64,000 nucleotides of DNA from Uliginosibacterium flavum (GTDB lineage: Bacteria; Pseudomonadota; Gammaproteobacteria; Burkholderiales; Rhodocyclaceae), in contig NZ_JBEWZI010000004.1 of the NCBI RefSeq assembly GCF_040566545.1, positions 182,493-246,492 on the forward strand. Direction: 5' to 3'. Made by a program: the position numbers and the translations under genes. This document shows, one piece after another, positions 16,533 through 23,352 of the stretch (positions within the stretch are counted from its first letter, which is position 1; every line of letters starts with the position of its first letter). The notes under the pieces were generated by a model. That model had not been told where the DNA came from. It worked only from the letters and a program-made list of their open reading frames with translations, and made no database searches.

Positions 16533-18317
16533 ATGCACGCCACCAAAATTCTTGCACTCTCTCTGGCCCTGATCGGCAGCAACCTGCAGGCCGCGACCCT
16601 CAATGAGGTGACCGAACGCGCGCTGGCCCGCAGCCCCGATGTCCAGTTGCGCATGCACGAATACAACGCCTCCAGCTTCGAGCAGCAAGCCGCCCGCGGT
16701 GGCCTGCGCCCCCGTCTGGATCTGGAGGCCTATGCCGGCCGCGAGCGTTACGACCCAGCGCCCGGCACCAGCAACTACTTCAATCACCCCGGCGCCGCCC
16801 TGCAACTGCGCCAGCTGCTGTTTGACGGTGGTGCCACGCGCGGCGACATCAAACGTCTGGGCTTCGCCAAGGCCACGCGTTATTACGAACTGCTGAACAC
16901 TGCCGACGACATTGCCTACGAAGCCGCCCGCGCCTATCTGGACGTGCAGCGCTACCGACAGCAATCCAATCTGGCCAAGGAAAACTGGGCCATCCACAAA
17001 GAGCTGTACGACCAGATCAACTCGCGCGTACAAGCCGGCGTCGGCCGTCGCGTCGATCTGGAACAAGCTGGTGGCCGCCTCGCCCTGGCTCAGTCCAACT
17101 GGCTCACCGACACCAGCAATCTGCATGACGTCGGCGCCCGCTTTGAACGCGTCGTCGGTGAAGCTCCGCCGGTGCTGACCGAAGCGCCGGATCTGACCAA
17201 AAACATGCCTGAAGACAAACAGGTGCTCACCGAAGCCCTGCGCAACAACCCCGGCTTCATGGCTGCCGTGTCGAACCTGCGTGCCGCCCGCGCCCAGACC
17301 GATGTACGCCGCGCCGCCAATTCCCCCACAGTGGAATTCCGGGCCTCCAGCGGCGTTGAACGCAACCGCTCCGGCGTTGACGGCAACTACCGCAGCGACA
17401 TGGCCCAGATCGTCATGAACTACAACCTGTACCGTGGCGGCGCCGACAATGCCCGCATCGGTCAGTCTGTCGAGCAATACAACGCCGCCATCGATGCGCG
17501 CGAAAAATCCTGCCGCGACATCCGCCAGACCACCACGATTGCCGCCAGCAATGTGCGCAAACTGCGCGAACAACTGCGCCTGCTCAATCAGCATCTGCTC
17601 TCCACGGAAAAGGCTCGCGACGCCTATCGCCAGCAATTCGACATCGGCCAGCGCACCCTGCTGGATCTGCTCGACACCGAAAACGAACTCTTCCAGGCCC
17701 GCCGCGCCTACACCAATGCCGAATTCGATCTGAAGCAGGCCCAGTATCAGGTGCTCACCGTCACCCACCGTCTGCTGCCCGGCCTCGGCCTGGCTCCGGC
17801 CATCAGCGAAGCACCCGACACTGAAGATGGCGATCCGCAAGACACGGTTGCCCAGTGCAGCCCGGACATGCCGGCGCCGTTCAATCTGGATCTGGAAGGC
17901 GCCATGGCTGGCCGCCCGACCCTGAAATCACCGCCCCTGCCCGCACCGACCGCCCCTGTCACCCTGCCCGCCCAATGCGAATTCGCCGCCAAGGACTGGG
18001 CTGCCGCCTGGAGCGCCAAGGATCTGAAGAAATACATGGGCTACTACTCCAACAACTTCCAGCCCCTGACCCGCGCGGATCGTGAAGACTGGCGCAGCTT
18101 CCGCGCCCAGCGTCTGGACAAGGACAGCATCTCGGTCGAACTCAAGGAGCTCGAAGTCAAGCAAATCAGTACCGACAGCTGCGAGGTGAATTTCAAGCAA
18201 CGCTATCGATCATCTGATTTCAACGACGACGTCGCCAAGCGCCTCCTGCTCAAACGCGAAAGCGCCGGCTGGAAGATCATCCAGGAAATTGCCCCGAAGA
18301 AATTTTCGGCCAATTGA
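16533..18317 (+). CDS. TolC-family outer membrane protein with C-terminal NTF2-like domain
   Basis: 594 residues from MHATKILALSLALIGSNLQA, a signal peptide preceded by AGGATC; a longer upstream start gives no better leader. Residues about 25-430 form the TolC/OEP helical repeat, with ALARSPDVQLRMHEYNAS, LDVQRYRQQS and the second-half equivalents. It is divergent from lapG/lapD, so it fits the outer membrane channel (LapE role) of a type I secretion system for the adhesin. After an acidic/proline-rich linker, residues about 480-594 (KDWAAAWSAKDLKKYMGYYS, then DREDWRSFRAQR) resemble the NTF2-like fold seen at the C-terminus of Cds6-type proteins. This extension is not part of canonical TolC. 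Confidence 0.88.
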   Translation: MHATKILALSLALIGSNLQAATLNEVTERALARSPDVQLRMHEYNASSFEQQAARGGLRPRLDLEAYAGRERYDPAPGTSNYFNHPGAALQLRQLLFDGGATRGDIKRLGFAKATRYYELLNTADDIAYEAARAYLDVQRYRQQSNLAKENWAIHKELYDQINSRVQAGVGRRVDLEQAGGRLALAQSNWLTDTSNLHDVGARFERVVGEAPPVLTEAPDLTKNMPEDKQVLTEALRNNPGFMAAVSNLRAARAQTDVRRAANSPTVEFRASSGVERNRSGVDGNYRSDMAQIVMNYNLYRGGADNARIGQSVEQYNAAIDAREKSCRDIRQTTTIAASNVRKLREQLRLLNQHLLSTEKARDAYRQQFDIGQRTLLDLLDTENELFQARRAYTNAEFDLKQAQYQVLTVTHRLLPGLGLAPAISEAPDTEDGDPQDTVAQCSPDMPAPFNLDLEGAMAGRPTLKSPPLPAPTAPVTLPAQCEFAAKDWAAAWSAKDLKKYMGYYSNNFQPLTRADREDWRSFRAQRLDKDSISVELKELEVKQISTDSCEVNFKQRYRSSDFNDDVAKRLLLKRESAGWKIIQEIAPKKFSAN

Positions 18318-18330
18318 TCAGTTTGATTGC

Positions 18331-18360
18331 AAAAAAGGCGACCTGCGGGCCGCCTTTTTT
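18331..18360. terminator. bidirectional Rho-independent terminator
   Basis: AAAAAAGGCG - ten bases - CGCCTTTTTT: a perfect 10-bp stem that gives a GC core followed by a T-run on either strand, 13 bases after the TolC-family stop. Confidence 0.92.
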
Positions 18361-18463
18361 GCATCTCTCGAAGAGCCTCTCCCCGCCTGCCTCTCCAGCA
18401 ATGCCTGCTGAAGACTCAAACTGAAAGCGGTTCTACAGGCAGCGCCTGTGCGCGCCCCCTTAT

Positions 18464-18563
18464 TCCAATTCGCAATAGAAACGAGACACGAAGACGAGCC
18501 GCAGACAGTGCTGTAGCACGGCAAGACGAAGTCGACAAAGTATCGGTTCTATTGCGAATTGGA
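18464..18563. repeat. 100-bp element with perfect 17-bp inverted ends (MITE-like)
   Basis: TCCAATTCGCAATAGAA at 18464-18480 recurs as its exact reverse complement at 18547-18563. The 66 bases between are an unremarkable GC-mixed stretch with no gene. The right arm overlaps the 3' end of the DUF5610 gene and provides its final codons and TAG stop. The form suggests a small non-autonomous mobile element or a structured intergenic repeat; no target duplication is clear by eye. Confidence 0.7.
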
Positions 18564-19091
18564 GTTGCTCTGCGCCGCCTCGAAATCCGCATAGCCCTGT
18601 AACACCAACTCGTAGGTCTTGTCGATGTTGCTGGCGATATCGCCGTTGAGCACGTTCAGACTCTGCAGGATATCGCTCGCCTCCTGAAAGCCCCGCTCAA
18701 AACCGCTGCGGATCGTGGCCATGAAATTCTTCAGCACTTCCGCCTCGTCTTCGCCAGCGTGCTGCGCCTTGAAAGCCTCGAAGAAGCCTGTAGACAGCGA
18801 CACGATGCGCCCCGCCGTTCCATCCGGCGTGTTGTCCTGACTCATCGCAGCCTGCAGCGCGTTATCGCCGAACTCCGCCTTCAGATTCTCGTTGATGCTG
18901 TCGATGGCGGTCTTGTAAAGCAGTGCCAGCGAGTCATTGCCGGAGCTGATCGCCACATCGGCCGAGGCCTGCACAATCGCCGCGTTCTGCTGGGCACGGG
19001 CCTGCGCAGCTGCACTCGGCTTCGGGGCCGCATCCGAACTGCGCGCTTCGGATGATTGGGCTTGATTACTGGCTGCAATGGGCATCGACAT
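18549..19091 (-). CDS. DUF5610 domain-containing protein
   Basis: 180 residues, no signal peptide or membrane segment. The conserved core is ISSGNDSLALLYKTAIDSIN, then GRIVSLSTGFFEAFKAQH and LNVLNGDIASNIDKTYELV, as in DUF5610 proteins of unknown function. The N-terminal 40 residues are low-complexity Ser/Ala/Gln. The last residues (SNSNSQ) and the TAG stop come from the right arm of the inverted-repeat element at 18464-18563, so the original C-terminus may have been replaced. The function is unknown. Confidence 0.75.
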   Translation of the reverse strand: MSMPIAASNQAQSSEARSSDAAPKPSAAAQARAQQNAAIVQASADVAISSGNDSLALLYKTAIDSINENLKAEFGDNALQAAMSQDNTPDGTAGRIVSLSTGFFEAFKAQHAGEDEAEVLKNFMATIRSGFERGFQEASDILQSLNVLNGDIASNIDKTYELVLQGYADFEAAQSNSNSQ

Positions 19092-19150
19092 GTTCTTCTC
19101 CTTCAGTGGCGTCAGGGGCGACGCTTGGCTCTGCTTCAGTATAGGTTGCC

Positions 19151-19312
19151 TCAGCGCGCGCCTTTGTGATGTTTTTGCCCGTCATTTTTATGGCGTCCGG
19201 CCACCTCGCGCTGCTCTGCGGCCTGTTTTTGCTTGATGACTTCCTCGGGCGTGGCGAGGGCTGCATCCGTCTGACCGGGGGCGGGTTGGCGGTGTTTCGA
19301 TCCGTGGCTCAT
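19151..19312 (-). CDS. small basic protein, 53 residues
   Basis: Starts MSHGSKHRQPAPGQTDAALA and ends QKHHKGAR. The middle (TPEEVIKQKQAAEQREVAGR) looks like an amphipathic helix; the ends are rich in His and Lys. A strong AGGAG lies six bases before the ATG, which is the main reason to call it a gene. It is followed by the DUF5610 gene in the same direction, about 60 bases on. I do not recognise a family; nucleic-acid binding is possible from charge alone. Confidence 0.6.
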   Translation of the reverse strand: MSHGSKHRQPAPGQTDAALATPEEVIKQKQAAEQREVAGRHKNDGQKHHKGAR

Positions 19313-19560
19313 GACTATCTCCTGATGGCGTATGGGCCGGTGGAATCACCGGCCTGACGCCACCACCGTACGCTCGCCAAGTTTCGTACTCGGTGCGGCA
19401 GACAACACAGGCACACCGTGCCTGTGTGCCCAAACGCACCGAACCCATCCTCGTGATTCCTTATCTTTGCGGCTGACGGCACGCCTCTGCGCCAGACAGC
19501 GCCGCCCATCAAGACCGGCGCCCTGATCTACCCGAAACAATTTCATGAATGGACACCACC

Positions 19561-20055
19561 ATGAGCTACGAAGATCGTGACCCTTACGGCATGTACAAAC
19601 TCCCGCCAGGCAGTGAATTCGCCTCCGACAACTCGCGCGGCCCCGGCCCCGAGCTGATGGGCGCCAACACACTCCAGGGCAATGATGTTTACAACGAGAA
19701 AGCAGAAGATCTGGGCGACATCAAGGAAATCATGCTGAACATGCGCACCGGCAAAATCAGCTATGCCGTGCTCTCCTTCGGCGGTTTCATGGGCGTGGGC
19801 GAGAAGCTCTTTGCCGTGCCCTGGCAGGCCCTGATCCTCGACACCGAAAACAAGCGTTTCGTGCTAAATGTCGACAAGGATCGTCTGCAAAACGCCCCCG
19901 GCTTCGACAAGGACAAATGGCCCAACATGGCAGACACGACCTGGGCCGAAGGCATTCACGCCTTCTACGGCACGCGAGCGGCCTTTGACGACGAAGACAC
20001 CCCGCAATATCAAACGCAAACACTGTCCGAACGCCGCGGCGTGCCTCCCCTCTGA
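19561..20055 (+). CDS. PRC-barrel domain protein
   Basis: About 164 residues. The core (GNDVYNEKAEDLGDIKEIML, then GKISYAVLSFGGFMGVGEKL and FAVPWQALILD) matches the PRC-barrel pattern found in stress-induced cytoplasmic proteins and in photosynthetic reaction-centre H subunits. An upstream in-frame ATG four codons earlier is equally possible; neither has a strong ribosome binding site. Its neighbours are other small stress-type proteins (DUF5610, a plasmid-stabilisation-like protein), suggesting a general stress group. Confidence 0.85.
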   Translation: MSYEDRDPYGMYKLPPGSEFASDNSRGPGPELMGANTLQGNDVYNEKAEDLGDIKEIMLNMRTGKISYAVLSFGGFMGVGEKLFAVPWQALILDTENKRFVLNVDKDRLQNAPGFDKDKWPNMADTTWAEGIHAFYGTRAAFDDEDTPQYQTQTLSERRGVPPL

Positions 20056-20138
20056 TCCAGCAATCCAAGGCCACAGGCGCTTGTCGGATTCAAGCGCCTG
20101 CGCTCCGGCGTTCAGCAGCAGAAAAAAAAGGAGTCCTC

Positions 20139-20465
20139 ATGCCTCAAAGCTCATGGAACCCGCAACGTGTGCGCCAATACGCGCACATCAAAGACAGTCT
20201 GCTGGCGCGTGGCGAGACCGAAAAACTCGCCGAAGACATCGCCGCCCGCACCGTCAACAAGGAACGCGCACGCCACGGTGAAGCCGAACACGTCAGCGCA
20301 TCGTCGATCAATGACATTTCGTCCGGCCAGCGCGGCGGTCAGCGCTCCCATACCGGCCCTGACGGACGCACCCTGGCGCAACTCCACAACGAAGCCCGCC
20401 AGCGCGGCGTGAAAGGGCGTTACCAAATGAGCAAGGCGCAGCTGAAGCGCGCATTACTGCCCTGA
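20139..20465 (+). CDS. plasmid-stabilisation-like protein with Rho-N/SAP-like C-terminus
   Basis: 108 residues. The N-terminal part (QYAHIKDSLLARGETEKLAE, DIAARTVNKERARHGEAE) follows a family often annotated as plasmid stabilisation proteins in betaproteobacterial chromosomes. The C-terminal LAQLHNEARQRGVKGRYQMS followed by KAQLKRALL has the LxxLxxxAkxxgIkGrskmxKaeL pattern of Rho N-terminal/SAP-like nucleic-acid binding motifs. AAGGAG precedes the ATG. The family name is historical; there is no evidence here of plasmid maintenance. Confidence 0.75.
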   Translation: MPQSSWNPQRVRQYAHIKDSLLARGETEKLAEDIAARTVNKERARHGEAEHVSASSINDISSGQRGGQRSHTGPDGRTLAQLHNEARQRGVKGRYQMSKAQLKRALLP

Positions 20466-20483
20466 AATGGCACTGTCTGCACA

Positions 20484-20540
20484 GCCGCAGCGGACGGGCC
20501 TGTACCGGCAGGCTGCTTGCAAAAGCCCGCCCGCTGCGGC
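20484..20540. repeat. imperfect palindrome after the plasmid-stabilisation-like gene
   Basis: GCCGCAGCGGACGGGC (20484-20499) pairs with GCCCGCCCGCTGCGGC (20525-20540) at 15 of 16 positions, with a 25-base loop. It is followed by GCTTCAGGCATGC, words shared with the CTTCAAG repeat family. Confidence 0.55.
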
Positions 20541-20560
20541 GCTTCAGGCATGCACGCAAA

Positions 20561-20590
20561 AAAAGCCCGGAACAGCCAGTTCCGGGCCTT
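20561..20590 (-). terminator. Rho-independent terminator of the pectate lyase gene
   Basis: GCCCGGAAC-agcca-GTTCCGGGC, a 9-bp perfect stem at 20565-20587. On the minus strand it is followed by seven T residues, 25 bases beyond the pectate lyase stop codon. Confidence 0.9.
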
Positions 20591-20614
20591 TTCATCCGAT
20601 CAAACTCGCGAATC

Positions 20615-21934
20615 TCAGAACGGCGCTACACCTGCTGCGGCCCACGGATCAATCTTGCCAAAGCCCGCGTTAGCCATCACCTTGACCGGAATACCTGCCG
20701 GATTTTCGACGGCGTAGACGTAATAACTGGCCGGATCGAAAGCTGAGCCGCGCGTCTGGAGTCCGCCTGAGCCATCCAGAATGTTATTGCGCTGAACCAG
20801 ATCGCCGGGGCCGGATTCCGCATAACCCACATAGGCCGGATAGAGAACATTCTTGAAGTAATTTCCCTCGACCAACACGTCCGCTTCCATGGTTGAAGCA
20901 ATGCCGTAGATCTTGTTGCCATCGTAGAAATTGTTATAAACGTGCACCTCGCCAAAACGCACACGCGGATGACGCTGATCCGTCTGGAACCAGTTGTGGT
21001 GAATGGACGTTTTCAGGAAGCCCGCATCCGTACTGGCGCCGTCGCTGTGACCAATCAGCATGGTCTTGCTGTGATTCTTGAAATGGCTGTAGCTGATCGT
21101 GATGTGCGAGGTCTGGCGCGTGATATCGAAGAGACCGTCATGCTCCTTGCCGTCCGGATACACATCACCGTCAGAGAATGTGCAGTGATCCACCCAGACG
21201 TGGTGCGTGTTCTGGTTGATCTTCAGCGTGTCGTCCGGCGCACCTTCGAAATACACGTTGCGGATGATGATGTTCTGCCGCTTGTAAATTTCGAAGCCCC
21301 CATTCGTCAGCTTGCTGCCGGGCAGGCCGACAATGGTCTTGTCGGAGCGCAGCGGCACCATGCCCTGCATGTCGATCACACCATTGATCAGAACGATGAG
21401 TTTCTCGTTGCTATCGGTCAGCGTCTTCAGATCAGTCAGATTGCTGACCTTCACGGCCCGCCCGCCCACACCGCCGGTGGTTGTGCTCAGTCCAAATGCC
21501 GACGCACCGGCAAATCCGTCAACCGGATTGAGTGCGCTGCCACCCGATGAGCTGGAAGAGCTGCTCGAAGAAGAGCTACTCGACGAACTGGACGACGAAC
21601 TGCTTGAGGAGCTTGAGGACGAGCTGCTCGAAGAACTCGACGAACTCGACGACGACGAGGAGCTGCTCGACGAAGAACTGCCGGACTTGACCGAACATTC
21701 ATTGGTGCCGCCTGCCACACGTCCGCCAAACGTCGCCTCGGCGCAGGCAAAACTGCCGGACAGCGTCTTGTAGAAGAATTTATCTGCACGCCCGAATGCG
21801 ACATTGCTGGCGGCACTCACCGAGCAGGTCTTGCCCTCGGTGCAGATCGTGGTAAAGCCCGCCGGCCGGTTGGCCGCAACGGCAGTCGTACTGAGCAGCG
21901 CCAACAGCGCCCCTGATAACAATGACCTGAACAT
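20615..21934 (-). CDS. secreted pectate lyase, family PL1, with 45-residue polyserine linker
   Basis: 439 residues from MFRSLLSGALLALLSTTAVA, a signal peptide; AGGAG precedes this ATG. Residues about 21-85 are a small Cys-containing domain (GFTTICTEGKTCSVS, SFACAEATFG) of a type found ahead of pectinases in Cellvibrio-like bacteria. Residues 86-130 are 45 uninterrupted serines. The rest is a PL1 parallel beta-helix: WVDHCTFSDGD, DGLFDITRQTSHITISYSHF, and RHPRVRFGEVHVYNNFYDG with the presumed catalytic arginine. It cleaves polygalacturonate by beta-elimination outside the cell. It is encoded alone, with its own terminator. Confidence 0.92.
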   Translation of the reverse strand: MFRSLLSGALLALLSTTAVAANRPAGFTTICTEGKTCSVSAASNVAFGRADKFFYKTLSGSFACAEATFGGRVAGGTNECSVKSGSSSSSSSSSSSSSSSSSSSSSSSSSSSSSSSSSSSSSSSSSSSSSGGSALNPVDGFAGASAFGLSTTTGGVGGRAVKVSNLTDLKTLTDSNEKLIVLINGVIDMQGMVPLRSDKTIVGLPGSKLTNGGFEIYKRQNIIIRNVYFEGAPDDTLKINQNTHHVWVDHCTFSDGDVYPDGKEHDGLFDITRQTSHITISYSHFKNHSKTMLIGHSDGASTDAGFLKTSIHHNWFQTDQRHPRVRFGEVHVYNNFYDGNKIYGIASTMEADVLVEGNYFKNVLYPAYVGYAESGPGDLVQRNNILDGSGGLQTRGSAFDPASYYVYAVENPAGIPVKVMANAGFGKIDPWAAAGVAPF

Positions 21935-22406
21935 GGATTTGTCTCCTGGTTTTTGACTGGAATGAATACAACATCTACGGGTTGCTGTTGCCGCACGCAT
22001 ATTTTGTGCAGCCTTCGAAACATGGTCGACAGAAACGCTCATTGCAAGGATAAGTGTCGTCACCCACCAGATTGGCAGACCAACGGACGACCAAGCTGCG
22101 CTTTCCAGCACTCGTCAGCCCAAAGACTTATCGCCCCCATGTCATTCCGGGATTGCAGAGAATCTACCGCGGCCAAAAAACCTCAGCATAAATCATGGTT
22201 AAAACAAGGACTCGCACACCGGAACAACTTGTCGATTTGCATATTCAGAAAGAGTTTTTGCCGCAGCGCCAACTCTGTCACAGTCAGAATAAAAAACAAA
22301 TACCGCACCGCAACAACACCAAATGGGTTTCTGATAGTGTTTGCTAGAGCCTCAAAAAAGAAGGCCTGCTTCAACACTCATAAATATTCGACAGAGAGGA
22401 ATTACC
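21935..22406. other. divergent intergenic region, pectate lyase / PEP-CTERM gene
   Basis: About 470 bases, AT-richer than the flanks. It must hold promoters for both divergent genes. I found no open frame with a ribosome binding site and no clear repeat. I searched by eye for a sigma-54 -24/-12 pair near the PEP-CTERM gene and found none with correct spacing. Confidence 0.4.
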
Positions 22407-23018
22407 GTGAACAAATATTTTCGTTTCTTTGCTGCCATTCTGAGCTTGGCAACCATGGGAGCTGCGCACGGCGCGGCGCTTTCAACAGGCTTTACCAGCA
22501 ACAACAGCCAAAACGGCATCATGTTCGATGTCGTCACCTTCAGTAATGCGCTGACGGTGACGGGTTTTGATCTCAATCTCTCGTCCGCCGCAAGCATTAT
22601 TGAGGTTTACAAAAAGTCGGGAAGCTTTGTAGGCTCTCAAGACAGCGCCTCCGCCTGGACCTTGGTGGGCAGCACAGCCATCACGTCAAATGGCAGTGGC
22701 AACGCGACCTTTGTGGATATCGCGGATTTCGGTCTGGAGGCCAATGCCACCACCGGTTTGTACATCACTAGCCAGGGGACTGGCTATACGCAATACACCA
22801 ATGGAACGGGTGTTGGCAACGTCGCCGCCGCCAATGCTGACCTGCAGATTCTGGAAGGTCACGGCAAGGCCTATGCCTTTTCGACGAACTACAGCCCGCG
22901 CATTTTCAGTGGCACGATTCAGTACGAAGTCGCCGCCGTACCTGAGCCTTCGACTTGGGCAATGATGGGTCTGGGTCTGGTGGGTTTGGCTTTCAGCCGC
23001 CGCAAAGCCAAGGCCTGA
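22407..23018 (+). CDS. PEP-CTERM sorting-domain protein
   Basis: 203 residues. GTG start chosen because AGAGGAA lies just upstream and the frame from there opens with a signal peptide (NKYFRFFAAILSLATMGAAH). The C-terminus VPEPSTWAMMGLGLVGLAFS followed by RRKAKA is a textbook PEP-CTERM signal: VPEP motif, hydrophobic segment, basic tail. An exosortase (EpsH/XrtA type, not in the window) would process it. The mature part is Asn/Gly/Ser/Thr-rich, as in many exopolysaccharide-associated surface proteins, and contains no known enzyme motif. It ends at a strong terminator. Confidence 0.9.
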   Translation: MNKYFRFFAAILSLATMGAAHGAALSTGFTSNNSQNGIMFDVVTFSNALTVTGFDLNLSSAASIIEVYKKSGSFVGSQDSASAWTLVGSTAITSNGSGNATFVDIADFGLEANATTGLYITSQGTGYTQYTNGTGVGNVAAANADLQILEGHGKAYAFSTNYSPRIFSGTIQYEVAAVPEPSTWAMMGLGLVGLAFSRRKAKA

Positions 23019-23038
23019 TACGACACAGCACAGTTTTG

Positions 23039-23061
23039 AACGGGGCAATGCCCCGTTTTTT
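23039..23061 (+). terminator. Rho-independent terminator
   Basis: AACGGGGC-AAT-GCCCCGTT followed by TTTT, 20 bases after the PEP-CTERM stop codon. Confidence 0.92.
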
Positions 23062-23352
23062 ATGCCCTTCACAACGGGGCACTCACTGACAGCCACACAA
23101 GCGCCCCCACCGGCCCTCTCCAGCCTCCCTGCTCGCACAAGCCCGCCCCATATGGTTCTTCAGGCTGCTCATTATTCCCGTCCGAACCCGCTGAAATTCA
23201 AACGCCCTTGCTTCACCTTGAAACCCTAGCCACAAGGCTTCAGCCGTTATAATCCGCCCCTGATTTTCCTTTCCACCGCACGCCAGCCTCGGGGCCATTC
23301 GCCCCGCCAGCCGCCGCGCGGTGTTATGCATTTTTTTGCCGAGCCGCACCAC

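Noticed and set aside
21312..21773. Plus-strand frame encoding a long Glu/Leu/Asp-rich stretch
   Set aside because: It is the complement of the polyserine codons of the pectate lyase.
22300..22400. Possible sigma-54 promoter for the PEP-CTERM gene
   Set aside because: TGGG and TTTGCT are present but the -24/-12 spacing is wrong.
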